Positions 17,074 through 25,020 of a stretch of DNA of 64,000 bases are shown piece by piece. Position 1 is the stretch's first letter; each line of letters starts with the position of its first letter. The position numbers and the translations under genes are program-made. The DNA is from Mesorhizobium sp. WSM4904. GTDB lineage: Bacteria > Pseudomonadota > Alphaproteobacteria > Rhizobiales > Rhizobiaceae. The notes below the pieces were generated by a model that worked only from the letters and a program-made list of their open reading frames with translations, searched no databases and had not been told where the DNA came from. The DNA lies in assembly GCF_029674545.1 (NCBI RefSeq), contig NZ_CP121354.1, forward strand, positions 5,279,001 through 5,343,000. The letters run 5' to 3'.

Positions 17074-18413
17074 GGTAGTGTGCTGAGAGTTCTGCAAATT
17101 CGCTGAGAGAGGGCGGTCATGGCAGGCTGGTGATTGTTCACGTCACCTGATTCCCGCGAAGGAACGCCACCATGACCAAGATCGAAGATAAATCCGCCAT
17201 AGCTGCCGTCAAAGACATTCTGCTTTCGAACCCGGATGGGCTGCACGAAGTGATCCGCGCAGTGATGCAGGAGGTCCTCGAGGCCGAGATGGACGAGGCG
17301 CTGGGCGCTTCGAAGAGCGAACGGACACCGGAGCGGCTCGGCTATCGCTCTGGGTATTACGGCCGCACGCTTGTCACCCGTGTCGGCAAGCTGGAGCTGC
17401 GGGTTCCGCAGGACCGGCAGGGGCGCTTCTCCACCGAGCTGTTCGAGCGCTACCAGCGCTCCGAGCGGGCCTTGGTGGCGACGCTTGCCGAGATGTACGT
17501 GCAAGGCGTGTCGACCCGCAAGGTCAAGGCGATCACCGAGGAGCTGTGCGGGCATGCCTTCTCGGCCTCGTCGATCTCGGCCATCAACAAACGGCTGGAC
17601 GAAAGCCTGAAGGCCTTTGCCGAGCGCCCGCTTCAAGAGCCCTTTGCTTACCTCGTGCTCGATGCCCGCTACGAGAAGGTGCGCGAGGCGGCATCGTCAT
17701 GAGCCAGGCGGTGCTGATCGCGGTCGGCATCGACTGGGACGGGCGGCGCCAGATCCTGGCCGTGGAGATGGCCAATCGCGAGAGCCGCTCGGCCTGGAAG
17801 GACTTCCTCGTGGCGCTCAAGGCGCGCGGTCTTAGGGGCGTCGAACTGGTCGTGTCCGACGACCATGCCGGCCTGGTCGCGGCGATCGGCGAGGTGATTC
17901 CGGAAGCGGCCTGGCAACGCTGCTACGTGCACTTCCTCAGGAACGCGCTCGATCACCTGCCGCGCAAGCACGGCGACGACTGCCTGCAGGAGCTCAGATG
18001 GCTCTACGACCGGCGCGATCTCGCCGAGGCCAAGGCCGATCTCGCCGCGTGGCTGGCCAAATGGTCGGGCCGCTATCCGCGGCTGACGACGTGGGTGGAG
18101 GAGACCATCGAGCGCACGCTGACCTTCTTTCGCCTGCCGCGCCAGCACCACAAGCACCTGAAGTCGACCAACATGCTGGAACGCCTCAACGAAGAGATCA
18201 GGCGCCGCACCTATGTCGTGCGCATCTTTCCCAACGCCGAAAGCTGCCTGCGCCTGGTCAGGGCGCTGGCCGTCGAAACCAACGAAAACTGGATGGAGGC
18301 CAACCGCTACATCAACATGGACGACCTGCGCGAGCATAAGAAGCTCGCTCTGCGCCAAGCCGCATGACCAGCCTCATGGCCGCCCCTTTTTGCAGAACTT
18401 GACGCACACAACC
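17074..18413 (+). mobile_element. IS256-family insertion sequence, complete ends
   Basis: A 1340-bp element. Its left end GGTAGTGTGCTGAGAG and the inverse of its right end, GGTTGTGTGCGTCAAG, continue into a shared GTTCTGC and form imperfect terminal inverted repeats. The direct repeat AATTGCTT occurs exactly outside both ends (17066-17073 and 18414-18421), the 8-bp target duplication expected for this family. Intact ends and duplication mean the insertion is recent, although the transposase frame is broken. Confidence 0.92.
17172..18367 (+). pseudogene. IS256-family transposase, frameshifted
   Basis: The N-terminal two-fifths reads in one frame to a stop at 17702 (ends LDARYEKVREAASS). The rest continues in the -1 frame (GIVMSQAVLIAVGIDWDGRR...), where family members read YEKVREGGIVMSQ. 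One missing base around 17690-17694 explains this. The DDE residues are split: first Asp in YLVLDARYEK, second in VVSDDHAGL, Glu in NMLERLNEEIRRR. No slippery heptamer is present at the site, so this looks like inactivation or a sequence error rather than programmed frameshifting. Complete copies are normally about 400 residues. Confidence 0.88.
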
Positions 18414-18640
18414 AATTGCTTTGGCGAAGCGGCGACCGACGTATACTCGAGAGCGTTCGGAGCGCATCCCATGGGGTACATGAAAACGTCGGCCGCCGGG
18501 CTTCAGGGGTGCCTATTGTCCAGGCCCCTTTATCTCGGCGAGTCGGCTGCCCGACAGCAACGCGAAGACCGGTTCGTGGTGAACGGGAGGTTACTATCCA
18601 CAGGATGCGCCCGACCGGCGCGGATGGTTTCGGCGTTCGA

Positions 18641-19606
18641 TCAGCCGAACCCGCCGAGCACTTCCGGAAACCGAACCGCCATGGCTCCGTCGTCCGCTTG
18701 CCTGGCGTAGATTTCATGCATCTTCCTGCCGTCGTATCTGGCGCGGCGGCGCTGGACGTCCTTGCCGAAGAGGCCTGCAACGGCGTCAAAACGCCGGAGA
18801 AAGCGCTTGATCACGCCGCGTTCGAACGGCACGCGCTGCTCGAAGGGCTTGCCCCACGGCGTGCCCTTTGCCAGATCGCGCCAGATCCCGAGCGCGTCGA
18901 GTTCCACCCCAACCTGGTTGCCCCATGGCTTGCCGCCCGCGAAATGCCGGGCATAGGCTTGGGAAAACCGAAATTCGTTCGAGCCGTTCGACATCAGATT
19001 CCAGTTCGGGTGCATCGTCTGCCACTTGCCCTCGAAGACGATGTTGAGCGCATTCTGGTCGTTCATCTGCCCTTCGACGGCGAGCCTGCGGGCCTCGCTC
19101 AACAGGTCCTGCTCGCGCACCGGCGGCATGTTGAAGACGATGATGCCGGCATTGAAATAAGGCGCGCCTGGCTGCATCGACATCTCTTTCCGGTAGCGCG
19201 GGCGGAAATACATGTAGTCGTCGTGGGCCGCCAGCAGGTGCGCATGGATTGGCTGGTCCACCAGATCGGCAATGTCGCGGTTGAACAGGACGTCGCAGTC
19301 GATATGGGCGATGCGGTCGTATGACGCGAATTCGGGGAAACGGTCGGCGAACAGCCGGATGAAGGTGGCGACGCTTCCCGGCCGAAAACGGTAGCCGGAG
19401 TCAGCCATGAAGTTCGCCACGTCCACGATCCGGATACGGTCTTTCAGCAAGCGATCGGCAATGTCGATGTCATCCTTGCTTGCCCCGACATGCATAATGA
19501 AGCCGGGCGTCATTTTGCGTGAGACGTCCAGAATTCTGCGAGCCGCCAGGCAGGCGTAGGGAAAGTATTTGGCGTCCGCTGCCAGGAAGAAACAAGAATT
19601 TGTCAT
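18641..19606 (-). CDS. Glycosyltransferase family 8 protein
   Basis: A 321-residue GT-A fold retaining glycosyltransferase. The metal-binding DxD is in HIDCDVLF (103-105), followed by [11 protein letters not shown] and [10 protein letters not shown], which are GT8 signatures. It would add a hexose to lipopolysaccharide or an exopolysaccharide from a nucleotide sugar in the cytoplasm. Its start overlaps the acetyltransferase stop (ATGA), so both are one operon. It lies next to the IS256 element and a broken FkbM gene, and so belongs to a partly eroded polysaccharide cluster. Confidence 0.85.
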   Translation of the reverse strand: MTNSCFFLAADAKYFPYACLAARRILDVSRKMTPGFIMHVGASKDDIDIADRLLKDRIRIVDVANFMADSGYRFRPGSVATFIRLFADRFPEFASYDRIAHIDCDVLFNRDIADLVDQPIHAHLLAAHDDYMYFRPRYRKEMSMQPGAPYFNAGIIVFNMPPVREQDLLSEARRLAVEGQMNDQNALNIVFEGKWQTMHPNWNLMSNGSNEFRFSQAYARHFAGGKPWGNQVGVELDALGIWRDLAKGTPWGKPFEQRVPFERGVIKRFLRRFDAVAGLFGKDVQRRRARYDGRKMHEIYARQADDGAMAVRFPEVLGGFG

Positions 19607-20208
19607 TTGAAACGGCTATTGTAACCTTCTTCGTTCGCAATTCCTGAGACGCAATGCCTCTCGATGAAAGTCTCGATGGGGCCAGTTAGGGCGTCCGCCT
19701 CCCTTTTGACCTTATCGTCGTCCCACTCCCACCACCGGATCGCCAGCAGCTTCGAGATGACGTCTTGAGAAAAGCGGTATCTGATCAGCCGGGCCGGAGA
19801 CCCGCCCACGATCGCATAGGACGGCACGTCCTTGGTGACCACGGCCCCGGCGCCGACGACAGCACCGTCGCCGATCGCCACCCCCGGCAATATTATGGCG
19901 CCGTGGCCTATCCAGACGTCATTGCCGATCGTGATGCCGCCCGGCCTGCCGCCATTTCCCATCGGCTCGGGCCGCTTCAGTATCCGGCTGTGGATCGGGA
20001 ATGAAGTGGCGCTGCCGGTCGGATGTTGGCCGGAGCACATGAAGAGCACTTCGCCAGCGACCGAGCAGAAGGATCCGACCTTCAACGGTGCTTCCTTCGA
20101 CGGGAACAGAACCTTTCGCCATGTCACGCCGTAAGTGTGGCGGCCGACGGCCACATGCTCCGGCAGTTTGGAGCGAGCATTCCTCAGCCATTGGGAAAAT
20201 ACGGACAT
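19603..20208 (-). CDS. Hexapeptide-repeat acetyltransferase (CatB/LbetaH type)
   Basis: About 201 residues. A left-handed beta-helix acyltransferase, shown by the hexapeptide run [19 protein letters not shown] and [20 protein letters not shown]. The end [17 protein letters not shown] is typical of the xenobiotic/CatB-like group, which often O-acetylates surface sugars. The start at 20208 has a GGTGGGGG stretch upstream. It overlaps the GT8 gene. Confidence 0.85.
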   Translation of the reverse strand: MSVFSQWLRNARSKLPEHVAVGRHTYGVTWRKVLFPSKEAPLKVGSFCSVAGEVLFMCSGQHPTGSATSFPIHSRILKRPEPMGNGGRPGGITIGNDVWIGHGAIILPGVAIGDGAVVGAGAVVTKDVPSYAIVGGSPARLIRYRFSQDVISKLLAIRWWEWDDDKVKREADALTGPIETFIERHCVSGIANEEGYNSRFK

Positions 20209-20289
20209 TCGCACAGCCCCCACCCGTAGCCCTTCCGCAACTTAGCGGCAGATGGGCCAATCATGACTCTCGAGATTCGCAGCCTGAGA

Positions 20290-20746
20290 TCAGCCCCAGT
20301 CGATGTTGTTGATGCCCTCTCTGCCGATGCGGTCGCGAAGCGCTGCGATCCTGTTGGACAAGTCCCGCGACAGCCTTTCGTGCGTCTCCACCAGAACATG
20401 ACCGATGGACCGATAGACGCCGTCATCGAGCATGGACTCGATGCATTCGGCTTCGGCACCCTCGATGTCCATCTTGACGACGGTAGCGGGCTCCTCCAGC
20501 TCTTTCAGGAATTGCAAGGGCCGTGGGGTCCGGCTCAAAGGCGATTACCCTCATGCCGTAGCCGAGAGCATACCGGGTCACATCGCCTGCATTGGCCCCG
20601 AGGTCGATGAAAAGGCCACGGCGCGGAAGGGATTTCATCAGCCGATGAAAATCGAACTCGGCCTGCCTCTTCGGGCGCGGCGAGCGATGCCATCTGCGGT
20701 ACAGATGCCAGCGTAATATAAATTCGAGATAACTTTCCTGTAACAC
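20290..20746 (-). pseudogene. FkbM-family methyltransferase, internally deleted
   Basis: The N-terminal SAM-binding part (LFIDLGANAGDVTRYALGYG, then MRVIAFEPDPTAL) reads in one frame. The C-terminal part (VVKMDIEGAEAECIESMLDD...) reads in another. The join near 20510-20525 lacks the middle of the domain, roughly 80-100 residues in intact relatives, so an out-of-frame deletion has destroyed the gene. FkbM proteins O-methylate sugars. It belongs with the adjacent GT8 and acetyltransferase genes. Confidence 0.8.
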
Positions 20747-21169
20747 CCCGAAGCCCCCGCTTCCTTGGCGCGGATATACTGACCACCGGGCGCGTCTTCA
20801 AGCATGGAATTCCTCGCCGAGCGCCACGCGGTGACATTCCGGTCGAGCAGCGAGGTTGGCCGAGGGCGTCAATTGAAGGGCCGCGTCAGCGATCTTGTGC
20901 TTTGGGCCAGGCGCAAAGCACCGCACGCCGATCGCACAGGCTCCTTCGCTCGTATGTGAGCAAGGTCGGACTGTTCAATTCAGACTTGGGTCGCACATGT
21001 CGCAGGACTGCAGGTCCATTTCCAAGCGCCGTGCAAGCCAAGTATTATTCAGTGGGCGAAAGTATCGGGATGCATTGACCACAAGTTCGACGGGGCAGCG
21101 GTTGGCGGATGTCCGTATCGACGGTCCAATCCGGCAGACCCGTGTCGCTGAAGCCGGGGGCTCTTGGGA
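20747..21169. other. Intergenic, no gene seen
   Basis: The 423-bp stretch upstream of the broken FkbM gene has overlapping short frames but no supported gene or repeat. It may contain further remnants of the eroded polysaccharide cluster. Confidence 0.4.
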
Positions 21170-21376
21170 ATGACCTACGTCGTCAGTGTATTCGAAACGT
21201 GGTATTGGCAATCCGTCCTTGCCACGAAGGACTGGGCCGAAGCATTGGCGCTGGCCAGAGAGATCGGCGACAAAGGGCGCGTCGAGCAGAAGCCGGAACC
21301 GGATACGCCTTGGACTGGCGTGACCTCCAGGACCTCTTGCATGTCGCCAGCCAATGATCGATGGACCAAGGCCTGA
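21170..21376 (+). CDS. Possible small hypothetical protein
   Basis: A 68-residue frame (MTYVVSVFETWYWQSVLATK...) with aromatic-rich and helical segments that look protein-like (DWAEALALAREIGDKGRVEQ). A TTG six bases earlier is an alternative start. The upstream GGGGG is far from ideal. Followed within about 30 bp by a type D repeat. Confidence 0.35.
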   Translation: MTYVVSVFETWYWQSVLATKDWAEALALAREIGDKGRVEQKPEPDTPWTGVTSRTSCMSPANDRWTKA

Positions 21377-21407
21377 GCTTCTCGACCATGGCAAGCATGT
21401 CAGGCGC

Positions 21408-21515
21408 TTAAAGCGCTTCGCGACGAAACAGATTCAGGCGACGCGCTTTTAAGTCTTTGTTTTGATGCATGTCGTTCTCCCAAAACCGCTGCGCACTTTG
21501 GGCGACATGCATTAG
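21408..21515. repeat. Type D two-hairpin repeat (copy D2)
   Basis: Hairpin 1 runs from AAAGCGC to GCGCTTT; the linker is TCTTTGTTTTGATGCA; hairpin 2 has TGCATGTCG/CGACATGCA with loop CCGCTGCGCAC. This full-length copy shows what the amplified half-units at 15671 derive from. Confidence 0.85.
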
Positions 21516-21576
21516 GCTCGCCTGCGGCGCAACACCCAGCCCATACAACGTCGCGTTCGGGCTCCGGACCTTGGCC

Positions 21577-21676
21577 TGAAGCGCGTCGCGATCCTGCGGA
21601 TTCGCTCCATGCGCTTAGGCTTTGATTTTGCGCATGTGTTGTCCCGAACCGGTTTCCATTATCGGGAGACATGCGT
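21577..21676. repeat. Type C two-hairpin repeat (copy C2, degenerate loop)
   Basis: TGAAGCGCGTCGCG and GCGCTTAGG form hairpin 1; CGCATGTG...AGACATGCG forms hairpin 2. The loop region has drifted (CCGGTTTCCATTAT). The gap from here to the pilin gene is AT-rich and otherwise empty. Confidence 0.75.
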
Positions 21677-21883
21677 TTGGAGCGCCCCTTTGGCCCACCC
21701 GTTCAACTGCAAGCGCAACGCGATCCTTGAGGAAGAAATGCCGTAGGCGTCTCCGCGGTCGCCATCTGCCACAAACATATATCGACACATACTTTATTAT
21801 AAAAAAATAATATTAAAGGAATCTTTAACTCATCTCTTTAAGACCAAATCAAGTAGATGTTCTTATTAAATAGCCGCTGTCAC

Positions 21884-21901
21884 GTAGCTTACTTAAGCTA
21901 C
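21884..21901. promoter_or_regulatory. Palindrome upstream of the Flp pilin gene
   Basis: GTAGCTTA, two bases, then TAAGCTAC: a perfect 8-bp-arm palindrome ending 24 bp before the pilin start, in a strongly AT-rich leader. It could be an operator or an mRNA hairpin controlling pilin expression. Confidence 0.45.
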
Positions 21902-21924
21902 ACATTAAAGAAGGGGCATCTAAT

Positions 21925-22104
21925 ATGCGTAATCTGATGAAGAAGTTCGTCGCCGATGAGTCTGGCGCCACTGCGATTGAATATGGCCTGATCGCTGCTC
22001 TTATTGCGCTTGCGATCATGGTCGGAGCGACCTCCCTCGGCACCGCTCTGAATGCCAAGTTCGTGCTCATCGCGAACAAGGTCGCCGGCGCCAAAGCGAA
22101 ATAG
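21925..22104 (+). CDS. Flp/Fap-type pilin subunit
   Basis: A 59-residue prepilin of the tight-adherence (Tad) system. The leader MRNLMKKFVADESG precedes the processed ATAIEYGLIAALIALAIMVG segment with the family's Glu-Tyr pair, giving the hydrophobic helix that packs the filament. AAGGGG lies eight bases upstream. A strong terminator follows. No cpa/tad assembly genes are nearby, so the pilin is an orphan and must use machinery coded elsewhere. Confidence 0.9.
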   Translation: MRNLMKKFVADESGATAIEYGLIAALIALAIMVGATSLGTALNAKFVLIANKVAGAKAK

Positions 22105-22152
22105 GCGATCCAACGCTTTTCTTGCTCCGCGTTTACAGCACGGACAAGTGCT

Positions 22153-22180
22153 GGCCGTCCGGCTACGGGCGGCCTTTTTT
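22153..22180 (+). terminator. Intrinsic terminator of the pilin gene
   Basis: GGCCGTCC at 22153-22160 pairs with GGGCGGCC at 22167-22174 (one G-U), followed by TTTTTT. Confidence 0.8.
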
Positions 22181-22270
22181 ATGGAGAGGGGCCGGACTCG
22201 AACCAGCCGCAGACGGCGTGAGTCGAGGCCTCCATGGCGGAGTCCAAACTTTCATGTCGTCCAGTGAGAG

Positions 22271-22332
22271 ATGGCGATCCCGGCAGGATTCGAACCTGCG
22301 ACCATCGGCTTAGAAGGCCGGTGCTCTATCCA
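22271..22332 (-). repeat. Duplicated 3' part of tRNA-Arg(TCT), att-like
   Basis: From 22272 the sequence is identical for 61 bp to the 3' end of the complete tRNA-Arg gene at 23076-23152 (anticodon arm, variable region, T arm, acceptor and CCA), then diverges abruptly. Same orientation, 804 bp apart. This is the pattern left by integration at a tRNA 3' end. Confidence 0.9.
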
Positions 22333-22355
22333 GTCGCGGGGCGTCGGCGATATTC

Positions 22356-22664
22356 TCACGCAGCGTGCAGGGTCGGAATGGCGCTTACGTCCACTTCCCG
22401 CTCAGCATGCCAGGCATCATAAGCGGCCTGCATGCGAAGCCAGATGGCGGCGCCGTCGCCGAACATCTTTCCGAGCCGCGCCGCGACGGCCGGCGAAACC
22501 GGCTTCCGCTCACGGGTGATGTCGTAGAGCTGCTGCCGCGAGATCCCGAGCAGCCTGGCAATTTCCACCTTGGTCTTTCCGGTTGCCGGGATGATGTCCT
22601 CGAGCAGCGCTCCCGGGTGGGACGGGCAGCGCTCGATCGGACGCTTCGGCTTGTGCTCGCTCAT
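22356..22664 (-). CDS. higA: HigA-family antitoxin
   Basis: A 102-residue antitoxin with a helix-turn-helix (KVEIARLLGISRQQLYDITR) in an Xre/HigA fold. The family N-terminus reads RCPSHPGALLEDIIPA and the centre reads VAARLGKMFGDGAAIWLRMQ. GGAGAAG precedes the ATG at 22664; the longer upstream frame is not used. It binds the HigB toxin and the operon promoter. The gene follows higB by 26 bp and ends 23 bp from the duplicated tRNA fragment. Confidence 0.9.
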   Translation of the reverse strand: MSEHKPKRPIERCPSHPGALLEDIIPATGKTKVEIARLLGISRQQLYDITRERKPVSPAVAARLGKMFGDGAAIWLRMQAAYDAWHAEREVDVSAIPTLHAA

Positions 22665-22690
22665 AAACCGACTTCTCCAATCTGTCCGCC

Positions 22691-22969
22691 TCAATGATAT
22701 TGCTCGAAGTCGACGCGGGCGGCGTCCTTGCCATCGAATTCGAATGTAATGCACCACGGGCCGTTCACATGGACCGTGTAGCGGGTCGCGTCGAAGCCTT
22801 TCAAAGCGTGAAAATCAAAACCCGGCAGGTTCATGTCTTCAGGCCGTTCGGAGACTTCGAGACGGTCAAGCCTGACAAGGATACACTTTTGTATCTTGGC
22901 GTCGATCTTTCCGGTTTTCCCGGTTGAGAACAGCTCCGCCAGCGCCTTGCTCTTGAATGACTTGATCAT
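22691..22969 (-). CDS. higB: HigB/RelE-family toxin
   Basis: A 92-residue ribosome-dependent mRNA interferase of the HigB/RelE superfamily. The family landmarks are all visible: MIKSFKSKALAELF, KIDAKIQKCILVRLDRLE, PEDMNLPGFDFHALKG and the C-terminal VHVNGPWCITFEFDGKDAAR followed by VDFEQYH. The ATG at 22969 is the canonical family start. As in most higBA loci the toxin precedes the antitoxin. Confidence 0.92.
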   Translation of the reverse strand: MIKSFKSKALAELFSTGKTGKIDAKIQKCILVRLDRLEVSERPEDMNLPGFDFHALKGFDATRYTVHVNGPWCITFEFDGKDAARVDFEQYH

Positions 22970-22984
22970 GCCGACATGTAAGCA

Positions 22985-23028
22985 GATAGCATACATATGT
23001 CAAGGTTTCTGTACGCGGATAGCTTACA
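22985..23028. promoter_or_regulatory. Probable higBA operator
   Basis: GATAGCATACA at 22985-22995 and GATAGCTTACA at 23018-23028 are direct repeats 33 bp apart, three helical turns, just upstream of higB. TGTAAGC at 22977 also mirrors GCTTACA at 23022. Such paired sites fit autoregulation by HigA. Confidence 0.5.
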
Positions 23029-23075
23029 CAGCTAGCCCTAGGTCCACGACGCTACTCGAGATTTGCATACAAAAA

Positions 23076-23152
23076 TGGCGATCCCGGCAGGATTCGAACC
23101 TGCGACCATCGGCTTAGAAGGCCGGTGCTCTATCCAGCTGAGCTACGGGACC
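23076..23152 (-). tRNA. tRNA-Arg (anticodon TCT)
   Basis: A 77-nt cloverleaf with encoded CCA. The acceptor GGTCCCG pairs with CGGGATC, the D arm contains AGCTCAGCTGGATAGAGC, the anticodon loop is CTTCTAA (TCT) and the T arm contains GGTTCGAATCC. Its 3' part is duplicated at 22272. Confidence 0.97.
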
Positions 23153-23208
23153 GCTGGCCGGCCGGGGCCGGCTGATGCCACTACGCCAAGCGCCGCTCGA
23201 CTCTCAGG

Positions 23209-23514
23209 TCAGTGCGTCCAGGGCGTCCTGCGGTCATAACGGAAATTGTCCGAATAGGAAATCTGCCGCCGCTTCGTCTCCTTCGGCTCCTCGACACGGA
23301 AGGCGATGCCCTGCTTCTCGGCGTAGGCGACTGCCTCTTCCTTGGTGTCGAAGGTGAGCCGCACCTGGCTCAGCATGTCGCCGGAGGTGGTGTAGCCCAT
23401 CAGCGGGTCGATCTTCTTGCGCTGGGCTGGATCGAACTCCAGCACCCAGTGGCCGGTCTTGGCCTTGCCGGACTGCATCGCGGTTTTGGCTGGGCTGAAA
23501 ATGCGCGCGGACAT
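23209..23514 (-). CDS. ETC complex I subunit, NDUFS4-like
   Basis: A 101-residue alphaproteobacterial homologue of the 18-kDa mitochondrial complex I accessory subunit. The family pattern is clear: MSARIFSPAKTAMQSGKA, WVLEFDP, DPLMGYTTSGDMLSQVRLTF, KEEAVAYAEKQGI and the end ISYSDNFRYDRRTPWTH. AGAGGTGG precedes the ATG at 23514. It associates with NADH:quinone oxidoreductase at the membrane. The gene stands alone beside tRNA-Arg, as commonly seen away from the nuo operon. Confidence 0.92.
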   Translation of the reverse strand: MSARIFSPAKTAMQSGKAKTGHWVLEFDPAQRKKIDPLMGYTTSGDMLSQVRLTFDTKEEAVAYAEKQGIAFRVEEPKETKRRQISYSDNFRYDRRTPWTH

Positions 23515-23829
23515 GACCACCTCTTTGCCGCCCGACGACCGGGCACCCCTGTTCACGGCGCACGTCCGAAAGGCCGGGTTGGAGCCTCCGGGGCCGCGCG
23601 CCAACCCGTCAATACTGTGCAACGGCGCCGCCCGCAAGCGGCCATGACTTGCCGAGCGGTCACTGCCGGCAAGCGATCATGGCCGATAAGGGGGAACCAC
23701 GCGCAGGCCCGGACATTAACGGGAAGTCAGGTGACCAGACTGGCCGCTCCGGCCATCGGTCTCGCCCCGCGGTGCGGGCCGAGCACCGCGAAGCGTCGCC
23801 ACCCTCGTCAACAAGTCCGGGACAGCGCC

Positions 23830-24810
23830 ATGACCATGACAACCGAACATCCCGTCCTGCAGCTGGCCGTGCTTGTCGGCAGCCTGCGCGCCCAATCCTT
23901 CAGCCGCAAGATCGCCAAGGCGCTGGCGGTGCGCGCGCCGGACTCGCTGCGTTGCCGCTTCATCGAGATCGGCGAGCTGCCCCTCTACAACGAGGATCTC
24001 GACGGCGACACGCCGCCCGCCGCCTGGTCGGCGTTCCGCGCCGCCATCAGGGAGTGCGACGCGGTGCTGTTCGTGACGCCCGAATACAACCGTTCGATCC
24101 CCGGCGGCCTGAAGAACGCGCTCGATGTCGGCTCGCGTCCCCATGGCAAGAACGTCTTCAAGGGCCTGCCCGCCGGCGTCGTCAGCGTCAGCCCGAGCAA
24201 AATCGGCGCCCTCGGTTCCAACCAGGCGCTCAGACAGACCTTCGTCTTCCTCGACATGCCGGTGATGCAGCAGCCGGAAGCCTATATCGGCAATGTCGCG
24301 GAGCTCCTCGACCACAACGGCTCGGTGAAGAACGGCGACACCGCCGCCTTCCTGGAAAATTTCATGGGCGCGCTGGAGACATGGATCCGAACCGTGCGGC
24401 CGGGCGGCTCGTCCTTCGACACCTTCATGAAGCAGCGCGAGAAGATCGCCGAGGATTATGTCAACGGCAACGCCACGTCGCTGAAGGCGATCGTCACCCA
24501 TAGCGAGCCGGCCACGTTCTTTTCGCCGCGCGGCGACCATCTCGAAGGCGCCGACGCCGTCGCCGGGCGCTACGAGCGCGACGCCGCCAGCTTCCACGAA
24601 GGCGGCAGCACCGACCTCGAGGTGCTGCAGGCTTCCGCGAGCGGCGAGCTGGCGTTCTGGACCGGACTGCAGCACGCGAAGGCGCGCATGGGCAAGAACG
24701 GCCAGCCTGCCGAGATGACGTTACGGGTGACGGAAGTCTTCCGGCTGGAGGACGGCGCCTTCAAGCTGGTGCATCGCCACGCGGATCCGGCGAACGGCCG
24801 AACCGGCTAA
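23830..24810 (+). CDS. NADPH-dependent FMN reductase fused to a SnoaL-like domain
   Basis: A 326-residue two-domain protein. Residues about 8-185 are a flavodoxin-fold FMN reductase (LAVLVGSLRAQSFSRKIAKA, FVTPEYNRSIPGGLKNALD). Residues about 195-325 resemble the NTF2/SnoaL/DUF4440 cone fold (DTFMKQREKIAEDYVNGNAT, GADAVAGRYERDAASFHEGG, LRVTEVFRLEDGAFKLVHRH). Stand-alone reductases of this family are about 180-190 residues, so this is a fusion. The C-terminal domain could bind a product or stress metabolite. The stop TAA is shared with the edge of repeat C3. Confidence 0.85.
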   Translation: MTMTTEHPVLQLAVLVGSLRAQSFSRKIAKALAVRAPDSLRCRFIEIGELPLYNEDLDGDTPPAAWSAFRAAIRECDAVLFVTPEYNRSIPGGLKNALDVGSRPHGKNVFKGLPAGVVSVSPSKIGALGSNQALRQTFVFLDMPVMQQPEAYIGNVAELLDHNGSVKNGDTAAFLENFMGALETWIRTVRPGGSSFDTFMKQREKIAEDYVNGNATSLKAIVTHSEPATFFSPRGDHLEGADAVAGRYERDAASFHEGGSTDLEVLQASASGELAFWTGLQHAKARMGKNGQPAEMTLRVTEVFRLEDGAFKLVHRHADPANGRTG

Positions 24811-24914
24811 AAGCGCGTCGCGATCTTTCAGATACGCTCCCTGCGCTTTAGGTTCTTGATTTTGCGCATGTCTTTATCCCGAAGCCGGTTCCCACCTTCG
24901 GGAGACATGCTTTA
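24808..24914. repeat. Type C two-hairpin repeat (copy C3)
   Basis: TAAAAGCGC...GCGCTTTAG forms hairpin 1, TTCTTGATTTTGCGCA is the linker, and hairpin 2 is GCATGTCT...AGACATGC with inner CCCGAAG/CTTCGGG and loop CCGGTTCCCAC. Confidence 0.9.
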
Positions 24915-25020
24915 ACCTCCCCATCCGCGACACAATGCCGGGGCTCTTTGCAACCACGGTCTATTTCCATTGCCTTGTCGGCGGCATATGTCGGATACAT
25001 GGCCGTGGCACCTGAAGGCG

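Larger units (their letters stand above)
22272..23136 (-). mobile_element. Putative tRNA-Arg-integrated cassette carrying only higBA
   Basis: Direct repeats of the tRNA 3' end (22272-22332 and 23076-23136) bracket one toxin-antitoxin operon and nothing else; there is no integrase. It is either the remnant of a larger island or a minimal cassette moved by an integrase supplied elsewhere. The interpretation is inference; the repeat pair is directly visible. Confidence 0.55.

Noticed and set aside
17690..17702. Programmed frameshifting in the transposase
   Set aside because: No A-rich slippery heptamer or strong downstream hairpin is present, and IS256-family transposases are normally single frames.
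22184..22212. A T-arm-like sequence (GGTTCGAGTCCGGCC on the minus strand) that could be a second tRNA fragment
   Set aside because: The acceptor spacing to a CCA does not fit and no full clover can be built; it could be chance or an old remnant.
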